A stretch of DNA of 64,000 bases, taken from contig VWZP01001589.1 in assembly GCA_013396995.1 (NCBI GenBank), forward strand, positions 2,565,069-2,629,068, read 5' to 3'. Made by a program: the position numbers and the translations under genes. The stretch is from Dicaeum eximium. Lineage: Eukaryota; Chordata; Aves; Passeriformes; Dicaeidae. A model generated the notes under the pieces. It did not search any database. It saw only the letters and a list, made by a program, of their open reading frames with translations, and was not told where the DNA came from. Positions 1 to 12,013 of this stretch are shown here, one piece after another (position 1 is the stretch's first letter; each line of letters starts with the position of its first letter).

Positions 1-3000
1 CACTTGTGTTAATACACATCAACACAGAAATAAAGCTAATGCTTCCAGAAGTGCTTGATAATTTGTGGACTTAGATACATGCACCTGTTTGCTTTTGAAT
101 TTGAATTACTAGAGTCTATGCTCATCAAACATAACTATCATTCTGGCACACTATTAGTTTTATTTTCCATTGCTGAATAGAAAGAATTTGGTGGATAAAA
201 TGATAAAGTGGTCTGTGAAGCTGAGAGGCTGGTTGTCTAAGTTTGGGTCTAAATCAAAAGTAGACGAGGTGGTGAATTCAAATTGTGAAATATTCAGAAA
301 CTTGTTTGCTTTATAACAGAGCAAGATGGTAAATTTTAATTTCACACACTTTGCATAAGACTATAATGCAAAATTACAGATTGCAATCAGTCTGTTCCAA
401 ATATAATCTTCTCTGTTGATAGAAATTAATGTCATCCTGAGTCCTTTAAACGTATCTGCAGCCCAAAACTAACAAACAGCAAAATGGTATAAAAGCCTCT
501 TCTGTAGTCTGTGGTTAGTGAGAATTGGTTACTTCAGGAAATACAGGTATATTGGCAAATGAAGCATAAGTTTATAAGCTTGGTCTGTCATTAATTTTTC
601 ACAGATGTATCAATATTCAGAGTTTTCAAGATGGCAGAAGCAAAGAGTGACTTAGATCTTACTATTAGCAAAGAAACACACCAAATACCAAAAAGTCCGC
701 TCCCCAACCCCCTTATTTCAGTACTTGAAGTGTCACATGGATAGCATCCATTTATCTTTCAGTTTAAAGATCAAAAATTCTCTTTGTGTTTTCGCAGTGC
801 TCTGAATTTGAGAGCTTGATCCTGCTAAATCTGTTAGTCAGTTTAGGGCCCAATTACTAGTCACGGGAACAAATGAAAACTTCAGATAAGATGACACCAT
901 GCTGAGATAATTCAAAAGCAATCAATCACGCTACTTCAGGCTTTTTTTTTTTTCCTTGAAATGTGGCTCTTTGAAAACTATTTATGAGGAAAAAAAGGCA
1001 CTTTTTTTCTTTCCCCCCCCCCTTTATTTGCAGAGTTCATCTAAAGCTTCGACTGTGTGAGATGCATTATCTTTCTAATGTCTCCACAGAGCATTTTCCT
1101 CCCTCCCAGGTAAAACAGAGCAAGTTTAGGTAGATAAAAGACATGTTTACTTGTGGCTGGGAAGGCTGCACACAGATGAAGGATCTGACATATCTGACAC
1201 CTTTGTATTCAGCTGAGATCCCCCACAAGGTACTAAATGGATGGTTTGGACTCTTTAAATCTGTCATATTCCAGAGTAAGATTTGTCACTATGACTTCTT
1301 CATGTAATTTCTGCTTTGGAAATGGACATATGTGCTGCCTCTAGCAACATTTTCAGTAATAACTTTTCCTTTACCCTAGTAGTAAATGATCAGATAGGTA
1401 AAAGCAGACTTGCTGCAAGTGGAGAAACTGAGGCTGATAATATAAACACATTTGTAGTTCTCTAAATGTGACAGAAACTGGGTTCATTTCATGATGGCAT
1501 TTTCTTCAGTCCCCTGTACTAAATTGCTGGTGTGGGGGGTTGTGTATCTCCCTCAGATAGCTTTTTGTTACTGGGAGTATCCTTGCCCAGCCAGTTTCCC
1601 TGTAGGTACTAACATGAAAACAAACTATCCTAAACTCCATAGCCTTAATGAGGAAAGGCACCATGGGAAAGTAAGGGGACATCAGAAGATGGTTTTTTGG
1701 TTGCTATGTGATTTTCTGTAATCTAAGATACTGACTTCTGGCATATGAAATAAAAGAGGCTACCTGTTTTTGGGGGGGGGGGGTGTTGGTTTTGTTTTGT
1801 TTTGTTTTCTAATTAGGAGGCATAGCAAAAAACAACAGATATTGTGGATTTTCCATATAGAGAAGAAATAAAAAAAATTACCATGTCTAAATCGTAAGTG
1901 TTGCTTTATGGGCAGTTTCTATGCAATTGCATGTCATAGATTGAGATTTACTGTTGAACTTAACGACATTGTCCAACCTAAATGATTGTGTGATAAAAGG
2001 ATATCCAGCTCTACCACTGACTCTCTGTCCAGCATAGGGGAAACAGTCAAAGAATACAACGGCGTTGCACAAATAAATGAGAAACAAAAGCAGTGGGTGT
2101 GTCAGACTGGTGGGGTTTGTGATTGAGAGTCAGAGTTTGAAAACCTGGTGTTGTTTGTTTAGGCTGCCCAGTAGCACCCTAGAAGTGGGGAGGGCTTTGG
2201 ATGATGATCAGTTTGGAATGAGTCTTGGGAATGTCTGGGGAGCTTGGAGCAGTGCCTGTAGCAATGCACTGGATGTGGTTCCTTGCTATCACCAGCTCTG
2301 CAAGCCAAGGCAGCAAGCTGAGTGCTGCACTAAAGCTCAGCCCAGCATCTTCTCCCTGAGGTAGGTGATGATAACCTTGTGTTTTAGGGGCCTGATCAGG
2401 AAACTCTCACTAAAAATAGTTGAAACTAAAGCCTGTGACAGTGTTGCTCATCTGGAGCACAGAAAGTCTTGTGACTCAAGAACACATCCAGGCAATATGT
2501 ATCAAAGATGCCATTCCCTCCCCAGCCTTCCCCTTTTCCCATCTTGTAGGAAAGGGTACACAGAGTGTTGCAAATGGGGAGAAGATGCTTTTCTGCCTGG
2601 TCAAGCTGTGCTCTGCTCAAAGACTGGCTTCCAGGCATGGGGACAGGAGCACGTGGTGGGACTGCTCTTGTAACTGCTGTTTGTGCACTTGACATTTCCT
2701 AGCTAATGACTTAAATGCATTTTTAAATATTGTCATGGGACTTCACTTCTTTCTCTATTTTAGTTCACAGTAAAACTTAATTTCCTCTGAAGTGCAGTGA
2801 GTGAGGGGGTACAAACTTTATGCATCTTCATGAACTGCCTCAAATATTTCAACCAAAATTTCATAATTTAAATAAGGATTTAGGCATTCAGAGTGTGGGA
2901 TTAATGGCTTATATCCAAACCAGTGATTTGCAGAGCTATCCTTCTCTTAGAAGTTAGGAGCTTTAAAAGAAATTAGTTCTAAATGTTTCATTTTCTATAG

Positions 3001-6000
3001 TACTAAAAATGAAAAGTCATCATTGCCTTTTAAGCCATGTCAAAGCATATGCTACAGTTTTGTTGAAAGGCCTCTGAATATATGAAAAACTTCTTTGCTT
3101 GAAAAGACTAACAAAGACAGCAAAAGTACTTGTCTGTAGGGAAAGAGAAGAATGAGTAGAGAACTACTTTCCAGAGAAGTTGTAATTAAGTTTGTAGCAA
3201 CTCAATTAAAGATCCTGATCCACTAGTTGGGCGTCTGCCTCGGTTATTAGCCGGCTCAGTGTCTGTGTGCAGGTGTTTAATTAAGATGTCCAGATATGAA
3301 CCAGTTGTCTAACCAAATGCTCCAGTCTTGTAATTATCTGTCTGTCTGTTTTTGCTGAGGTGCTGTTGCATTTTTCACAAAATGGCCCATGGCTGGCACG
3401 AGGTGCACAATTTGTGAGTGGTGCAGAGCCTGGTTCAATAGGCATTTCCCCTGCTGAGGAAGGTGCTGTAGCCTTGTGATAGGCAGTGGCACTTTGACAG
3501 AAGAGACTTGCTGTGAAATAGCTCACACTCCTCCTCAAGGAGGTCACAGTCACAAAAGCTTTGCAGGGGTAATATCTGTTAGCAAGAGGCAACATTATTG
3601 TGAGTGTGTGTGTACATATTCATATACGTATAAACAGTGGGTTCTTTTATTTTTCAGATATTTAAGCTTAAGAAAGCTTATATTTAAGCTATTTTTTTTT
3701 CATTTAAGCTTAAAAGAGCTTGTGTTTGTCAAGAGAAGCACCTCGGCTTGCTTTGGCCTTCTCCCAAATACACTTCAATGACAGGAGGACTGCAATGGAA
3801 AATACTCCTAAGCCTTTCTTGGGAGGCTGTGGCTCCTGGGACACCCAGCTGAGATGCAGAAGTCAGCAAAGTGTCAAACTGAATTAACTTTGTGCTGCTC
3901 TGGAGGTGTGCCTCGAAGGACACCATGTGCAGCCCCACCTCAGTGACTTGTGCCCTGACTCTGCCAGTTCCTGGACCTCACAGAAAGCTGGGAGGAGGCA
4001 GTAGGAAGAGCTCCATAAACAAAGTGCTGCACAGTTAGTGTCAGCTCTACTCTGTGAGCCTGAAAAGCCAGTCTCTGGAGTGTCTGTTGGGAAATGACTG
4101 AGTTATCAGCTGGATAAAAGCCTCACCTGCATGGAGGGCATTAATCATCCCTAAGGAACACCTTTGCTATTTGGCTGAGAAAAGCTGTCTGAAGGATATC
4201 AAGATGGGAATAACCTCTTGCCATCATTTCAATGTGATTAATATCTGAAAAAAGTTTGCTCAATTATTAAGCCAAATGAATTTACAATGTTGCTTTTGGA
4301 AAAATAGGACAGTCTCCTATCTCAGCACTCAGAACAGTGTACTGGAATTGGCACTGGAGACGAACTTGTTTGCTTCTCTTATCACTTAAAGCGTGCATGC
4401 TTGGAGCTCTGGGTGTGGAGAGGTTGCTGAATGAGCCACCAGGTGGTGAGAGGGCTCCGTGGTATTGCTCTTCCTCCACCACAGTACCTCAAATCTCTGT
4501 GGCCCTGCCCCTGGAAGGTGCTGGGCATCATTGCTCTGTACAGAGGACAGTCTGCAGCCACCTGTCCTTGTGAAGCATCTCCTGCCTGGGTAAGGGGGCC
4601 TTTTCTAAGTCAATCTCCTTCCACTGATGTTCCCAGGTGTGATTATCGACATCCAGGTAACAGCTACTAAGTCAGGGTCTTGGGGATCTTTTCCTCTCTA
4701 CCAGCACAATCTCACTCCACTGGTGAAAAACTCTCACGGGGGGAAATGTTGCTGAACTTGTGCTCCGGTGTCAGTTTTGATTATCTTGAAGGATGGTGGC
4801 TGGGAAATACTCTTCTAACTGCAGTGTGAAGTGGGAAGGAGCGCAGAGGTGGAAGGGCTTGCTGCTGCTACTGCACAGGGAAGTAGAAATATCTGTAGGG
4901 GAGGGAGATTTGGGGAACTGAGTGAAAGGGCCTCTCCATTCCACACCAATACTTCTGGAATGCAATGATAAGTTATATTAAGGGAGTATATTGAGGAATG
5001 ACAATAAGTTGCAATAATAACCAGCTACCACTGATTATGACATGACAGTAACATTCCTGCTTTTCTGCACTACACTTTCAAGAAATGAAAAATAGCTGTC
5101 TTGAACTAGAGATAGCTGCTTATAGAGTGACAGGAAGCATTGAAAACCATCATACCATTTTTCTGTCAATGAAATATTGCTCCTAATAGCATATTTCTTA
5201 CATATTTGCTCACTCAAACTTACGATTGTAATTATTTAAGATACCCTTTTAATTAAGGTAACAAATAAAGCATGCTAATTCTGCTGAAGTGCCAATGAAG
5301 TGAAGATACCTGCATTTTGTAACCAAGTGAGGGTTCTACGCTTTGCCCTGAGGTAGTAACAAAAACACAAAGTAGGGGACCATCTCTGCCCTAGATTGTT
5401 TACATTTTCAAATAACAAGAGAAACAGAGCCAGTGATGCTTTCCCCCCCCCTTTATCCTATTGTTTCAGTTCTGCTCTTATTTTCCTTTAATCAATCTAT
5501 TTCCTCCTGTTTAAACACTTACTGTATCCCACAGAGCATATTCAACCAGACTATTTGAGCTGGTTCTTTCATTTCTTATAGTTAATATGCTACTATCAAA
5601 GAGTGTTTTTATTAAAGAGATAAACCTGCCTACATTTAAAAATCCTTCTAAACAATGTTGGCAATGTTTATGATATCCCATAAATGGAATAGGGACCATA
5701 ACAAAATAAGTATCTCATATTTGCACCTTAAACCTTGTTCCAAGTTATAGGTTATAAAATAAGGGGCAATTAGCAATGAAATATTAAGCTGTAAAGTAAT
5801 AATAGCTTTTTTCCCCATGATAGTATAGTTCCTCAGTAGTATTATGTGATAAATAGACAAGTAGTTGAATGGACCTACTAGATATAATAGATCTATTTTT
5901 AACCTTACTTGTACAATTTTAATTCAGGAATAACTCCAGTGTGAAACACTTAAAGCTAAGATAAAGAAGGCAAGATTCATGTAAAAATATAATTTTTAAA

Positions 6001-9000
6001 AATAAATTAAAACAAACATTGAATTCCCCCCAGATTTTGTATTTCATTTGCAATTGAGGTTTTACATATTTTTCAAGTGAAGAACAAGTACATAAAAAAA
6101 TGAAAGGTCTTTGTAAGGCTCTGAGACAGGACCTGGATCTCCCTTACTACTTATTAACTTATTATGCTTATTACTGAATTTGGCCTCTATGTCAATATAG
6201 GTTCTTTCAAAATGGGCAGAGGACTTTAAGGGTAGAAATTTGTGTACAGACACAGGCACCTTAAATTTACTACAAGTTCAGCAGTTCTCCCTTCTGCTGT
6301 GCGAGACGTGGCAGCAAGAAGATGGTGAGTCTATCCACATCTAAGTACAAAAACTGCATATCCCACAGTTCTTTCCTATGAACCTTTTTGCCGTGAAAAG
6401 AGCCAGAGCCAGCAGAGCTGTCTTTCCAGGGAGAATATTTTTATACCTGTGTTTATCTGGGTGCAAACCAATTAGCAGAAAATTTTCTTAAATAAATAGT
6501 GAATTACTCCTCCTCACTGGGTACAAAGGGCAATACTACTTCCTGGGAGAAGGGCTTAGCAGAAATGTCTCCTTTTTTTTTTCCATTTTTCAAGACAAAG
6601 CAAAATCCACCTCTTTTCTCTCAGTCCTCCAACATACTACTGTAAAGCAGCAACACTTATCTGGCACTGGGGTTCCTGATGGGATACTGGAATTCCAGGA
6701 GGAAAAAGGAGATGGGAAAATTTCTCATGACTTGATATGTTATTGATTTGGCTATCCTGATTTGATTATTATATGATAGAGAGGCAGAAGTGAGCATCTA
6801 AACCCAAAATTAATCTTTAAGTTAAAACTATCTCTTCATTAACTGCAGACCTTATCAGTAAAATTGAGATAAAATGCCCCTGTTCTGCAGGTGAAAGAGA
6901 AGACCTTTCCAGTTCAGGCTCTCACCATCAGCAACAAAGGCTGCTGCAAAGAGCACCTAGAGATAAGGAGGTTCTTTTAATATATCATCTGCAAAACAGA
7001 ACTGATAAACAGGGTCTCACTTTTTTCACTGAAGGGTTGGCTTGAGCATGGGCAGGGCTGGTCACTGCTGTTCTCCAAGACACCATTCAGGCAATCGATA
7101 CTGCAGCACTTTGAGAGCTGGCTGCTGGAAATAGCACTGGGTGTTGCAGTGTCACCTTGCCTATGCTTCCCACCAGATATTTTCATTGCTGTTACACAGC
7201 CTATTGCTTTGGATGATACTTCCTTGGTAATCTTCAAATGCAACTGGGTGCTGTGAGCTGGCATTCGTTCCCCTGCAGGTGTCTGGAGCTCTGCAGCTTC
7301 TGGTCATTACGACAACAGCGGCTGCACGTGGTCAGGGCTGGGCTGGAGAACTGCCCTGTGAAGAGTTCTCATCCTCCTCCTCCTCCAAGGGTCTCACTTT
7401 CTCAACTGGAGAGGTGACTGTGGCTTGATTGCCTGCTTCCACCATAAGTATGCCACTTATCAATGAGTATTGTTAAAGGAAGTTAAAAAATAACCCTGTT
7501 ATTTCAGTTATCTTCCTTGATGGTGATTGCTTAGAGGGAATGCTCCTTTCAGCGGAGTCCACCATTGATTTGGTAAATTAGTTCCTACTGCCATAGACAT
7601 CTTCATCTCCTTTCATGTCAAATGTACTTTGTTATTTGCAAACCTTGATGAGTCCTGACTGTTTTTCTCTGGGGTGTTTGCAACCCAATGTTCAGTTTTC
7701 ATTGGCACCCTCCTCCCTGCACCCACCTGAAATGCTGAAATTTCCACCTGAAATGTGTCGCAGGGAGGGAAGTGCATGAAGCACATGCTTCAGGAGAGAC
7801 ATGGAGGCCTTCAAAGCATGTTTAGGAGCTACTTCTCAAATGTTTGTAAGTTCAGTTGATATTCCATCAAGGAATCATCCTAGTTAAAGAATCAACTTGG
7901 ATTTCTTGTTAAATCACCACAGAAAAATGCTATGGTTTTTTTTATCAGTGCTTAACAACATGGGAGGAAGAGAGACAAAAAATGTTGTTACTACTAAGGA
8001 ATAAAGGAAGAGAAAGTGCACAATTGACTGTCATGCATTATTTCTAAAAATTGGCATACTACATTTTTCTACAGAGAAGCAACTGCTCCTTTAAATGACA
8101 TCAAATAAAATACACTTGGCATTGAACACTGAAGTCTTTGATATCCCTCGACTTTATCATTCTTTCAAATAATTTTTCCCCTTCTCATGACAGAGATATT
8201 TCAGCCTTGCCTGAAATCTTTCTACAGCTTTATTAAACTGACTCCCTTTTTGACATGAGCTGATCCATTTGCAATCCAAAGGCTCCTGTGCAGCACTTTG
8301 TATATTAATAGTGCATTAACATGAAGTTCCTCCAGCTACTCCCATCCCTCCCTCCTTCTACTACAGCAAAACATAGCTGTTACCTAATTTCTTGTTTGAA
8401 TTATTAATATTTTGTGCACTCTGCTACTTGGTATCTCCTCACATTCATTTTCCAAACTTTGCCACTGTTTCTCTTGTTTATGAGAGAAAGTATTTTTGTG
8501 ATATTCTATGATCTTTTCTTGAAGTTTGATCTGTTTCAAAAATATTACAGAATAATTCCAAATTTCCCTAGGATATTTTGTTTGTTTGGTTGGGGTTTTT
8601 TCCCTTAACAGCATTTTAGCTTCCTTGTTTCATTTTCTTAAACAGTTAAATGCCAAGGAAACATGACAAAGACATACGTCTGTTGTCTGCATCTTTCCAG
8701 GTCATTTGCACGTAACTGAGACAAAAAGAGAAAGATCCCAGCACCACAGCACACATCCTCTGTAAAAGCAAGCAGCCTTTTGTGCTTCTGACATTAAAAG
8801 GTATGTATTTATTCAAGTCACTATAAAGTGACATATATATACACACACACACATTAATTTTTTTAGAGTGAAAATGCATAGAATACAGCAATATCAAAGA
8901 CTGGAATAGAAGGAGGGGAAATCATATGTGATGGAGACACTAATAATTAAATCCATTGCATGAGCTTGGTGCCTCTAGCAGCCATGTTCTGACCTCTGTT

Positions 9001-10934
9001 ATGATCTTCCTTGTTCAAGCCTGGCATAACCAAAAGATCTATTTTTTACAGAAGTGAACCTGAGAAACCTGTCTAGTTTCCTACAGTAAGTTAAATGAGG
9101 GTGCATTCAGTGGCCTCTGTTGTAAATGTTTTCCAATTTGAGGTTTGGAAATAACAAGGTAGAAAAGTGAGTGAAATACGTGTGAAACTGAGGCATCCAG
9201 CCGGCTTTGTGGTAAAGGAAGACAATGGCCCTGATGTCTCTCTACATGAACAGCTGATTGAGATCCTGGGATCTCCTGACTGTGGCAAAACTTGGTTTCA
9301 TCCCACCTTCAGATGAATGCCCCCTGTACCATTCCTATTCCTACCACTTTCTTCTGGGGTGCAGTGCCTTGCACTTTGCCAGAGCCCCTCACAAATGCAC
9401 CCATCATGGTCCCATCCTCTCCTCAACTCGTGTGGGAACCAGCTCCCCTCTGCAAGACCCAGCTCCCGGGTGGAATGCACTTTATCAGTCAAAAGAGCCA
9501 GCCTGAAGGTAAACTTTGCTCTCCTGGGACACACTGCTGGCTAAAGTGAGACTGAGCATCATCACACAAGCAGAGCCATTGCGTGGTCCCCCAAAAGTGC
9601 AGTGACAAAAAGAGAAGCAAACAACAAAAATGGCCTCTGTGCTCAGCTTTAACTAATGCTGATCATCTCCAAGGACCTTGAGCCCCTTTTGAATGTGACC
9701 TGCAATGTCTTGGCTCAGATGCCCTTTTAAATTATCAAAACCTCTACCATGTCTTTGTTGCTAAATTCCAGAAGCTGCTTTGTCTTATCTAAAGTGTCCA
9801 GACCTTTTCCATGCTTGTTTCAAAAATTCCTGTAATAATCACTTTTGCTTTAGGACAAATTGCTGCTTCTGTGACTGGTGATGAAAATATTTGAAGGGGA
9901 TTGCTGATTAGACCCACCTCTTGGAGGTGAGGTTTACTGTTTTAAGGAGAAAACAATGTGAAAAGAAAATGGTACTTTGACCACCACTTAACGTTGGGGT
10001 TTTTAGTATATTTATTTATATATTTAAATAATATGGCTATATTTAATCTCTCCATCCTAAAAAAAATACCTCCAAATTTAGATTTTCTTGGCTTGGTTAA
10101 CAAGTCTTTTCCAAAATGGTGCTTTGCAGCTTCACTCTCCTACAAAACCAGCACTCTCTTTCAAAACCAGTATTTCCAGTGTTAAGAGATGTCAGGAACT
10201 GGACATTGGGAACTATATCTACTGTCAGAGGCCTTCTCAAAGCTTCACTTCAGGAAGTGAAGCTTGTAACCTTGCTTCTGTGGGAAGGTTGGAAAATGGG
10301 GCCCATCCTTCATAGAGCCAGGCTCTCCAGCCAAAGTGAACAATGTTTCCCTCATCTTGTTCATCATGCTTGGGTTTTCAATCTTCCTTCTCTGTCAGAG
10401 AAACATAATTGAAATTATTAATATTACCATAGCCTATCACCTTAGCAATGCATCAGAGTTCAGGAGTTATGGATGGACCTGCAGCTATACCTTTTGTTAC
10501 TATTATAGAATATCTTTAGAAAAGCATTGGGTTTTGACCTTGGAGTCAACCCTATCACAGCCTGATAGTGCAGCTGTTCTGAATTTAGCCCAACTAAGTA
10601 TTTAGCCATCCAAGGATTACTCTGCAAATACCAATTCAAGACACTACAGCAACAACTTGAAGCAAATATGAAAGGAAAACTGGAGGAATAAGAAAAACAC
10701 ACTTTAAAATCTTACCTTGTCAAAAAAAAAAAAAAAGGCAGAGAGGTTTGCAGGTACTAAATAAATTATCATTCACTTATCAAGTGTTTCAGTGTTCTTA
10801 ATCAACCACAACAGTTGTTGGTTTTCTAATACTCTCCAGTGTCAGGCTTGTTTTCCCTTATTCATGTAAAATATGGAATGTGTGTCAGTTAATCCATTTT
10901 TCTGCCTTCTTCTGGCAGTCTGGAGGAAAATCAT
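1..10934. other. CNDP1 upstream flank or 5' intron; no gene recognised
   Basis: About 11 kb of AT-rich DNA in which I see no convincing exon. All open frames are short (about 100 codons or fewer) with no recognisable protein family. It holds only low-complexity tracts, such as a G run near 1,772-1,785 followed by repeated TTTTG, a C run near 1,013-1,022, and a TA/CA microsatellite near 8,831-8,854. By synteny CNDP2 should lie to the left, outside the window. A small 5' exon of CNDP1 with the signal peptide may be hidden here, but I could not pick it out by eye. Confidence 0.6.
8831..8854. repeat. (TA)n(CA)n microsatellite
   Basis: A short run of alternating AT units passes directly into alternating AC units. 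This is a simple dinucleotide repeat with no other signal around it. Confidence 0.8.
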
Positions 10935-11522
10935 GTCCTGGGGTGCAGCATCACCATCTGGGCAAGGGAGGGGATTTTTCTACTCTGTTCTGCACTGGGA
11001 TGGCCTCACCTTGAGTGCTGTGTGCAGTTTTGGGTGCCACAATATATGAAAGACATGAAACCATTAGAGAGCCTCTGAAGTAGGATTATGAAGATGGTAA
11101 AGGGCCTTGAGGGGAAGCCATGTGGAGAGCATCTGAGGTGCTGGTTCTTTTCAGCCTGGAGGAGACTGAGAACAGATCTCATTGCAGTTACAAGTTCCTT
11201 GTGAGGTGGGAAGGAGAGGCAGGCACTGATCTCTGCTCTGTGGTGACCAGGGACAGGAGCTGAGGAAATGGCCTGATGTTGTGTCAGGGGGGTTTAGGTT
11301 GGATATCAGGAAAAGGTTCTTCACCCAGAGGGTGGTTGGACACTGGAACAGGCTCCCCAGGGAGTGCTCACAGCACCAGCCTGACAGAGTTTGAGGAGCA
11401 TTTGGTCAATGCTCTCAGGCACAAGGTGTGCTTTTGGAGTTGTGCTGTGCAGGGCCAGGGCCTGGACTCAATGATCTGTGTGGATCCCTTCCATTTCAGG
11501 ATATTCCATCATTCTGGAAATT
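10935..11522 (+). mobile_element. CR1 LINE, 3' portion
   Basis: The sequence reads as the end of the CR1 reverse-transcriptase region and its 3' UTR. It has the landmarks GTGTGCAGTTTTGGGTGCCAC, TTCAGCCTGGAGGAGACTGAG, TTGGATATCAGGAAAAGGTT, TTCTTCACCCAGAGGGTGGT and GGCTCCCCAGGGAGTG in the usual order, and it finishes with a GGATATTCCATCATTCTGG type 3' end. Frameshifts make it non-coding. It is 5'-truncated, as is usual for CR1, and sits about 370 bases before the first recognised CNDP1 exon. Confidence 0.9.
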
Positions 11523-11894
11523 AAGAAAAAGAAAGATGAGGTGTTGGTGTCTGCAAGTTTTGCCCCAGGGTTGTCTTCCTAGAGCACACAATTTGATGCT
11601 TGTGTACTGAAAAACTGATGCAACAAATGTTTCTTTAGAAAATGTTACCCCTAAGTTATTTATAAAATTGAAACTAAGGATGTTCACTGTTTGGCCATTT
11701 TTTCTTTCAGCAACTTGACTATGAATGACTTGAAATTTTTATGTGATAAAATGAGTATACTTTCTCCTGGCTTGAGGATATTAAATGATACTTAAATAAG
11801 CTCAGCACTTTGTAAATGTCTCTGCTTTCTAGTGCTGAAAAGAAATATATATTGCAGGATGTCTGTAATGTTGAATTTTATCCTTAACTTTCAG

Positions 11895-12013
11895 ACAGCA
11901 TCCATTTCAGCCCTGTGCTGCTTTCTAAGGCAGCAATGTCCTCCTCATCCTCTTCAGCATTGGAGGTGGAGATCTTCCAGTACATTGATGCACATCAAAG
12001 TGATTTCATCAAG
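11895..12013 (+). CDS. CNDP1: CNDP1 first visible coding exon
   Basis: The conserved part reads ALEVEIFQYIDAHQSDFIK, matching the start of the carnosinase catalytic domain. The first ATG (11,936) opens with a run of six serines. The same frame is open from a TAA at 11,885-11,887, so the acceptor at 11,893-11,894 (TTAACTTTCAG) would add an in-frame segment before the ATG that reads VLLSKAA and roughly lines up with the LLERG stretch of human CNDP1. A second possible acceptor ends at 11,910. The donor is AAG|GTAGGA at 12,013/12,014 in phase 0. The right edge is secure; the left edge and start codon are not. Confidence 0.8.

Noticed and set aside
10935..11610. Open frames of 60-82 codons just before CNDP1, as candidates for its first exon
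   Set aside because: They lie in CR1 3' sequence and have neither a signal-peptide pattern nor a matching donor phase.
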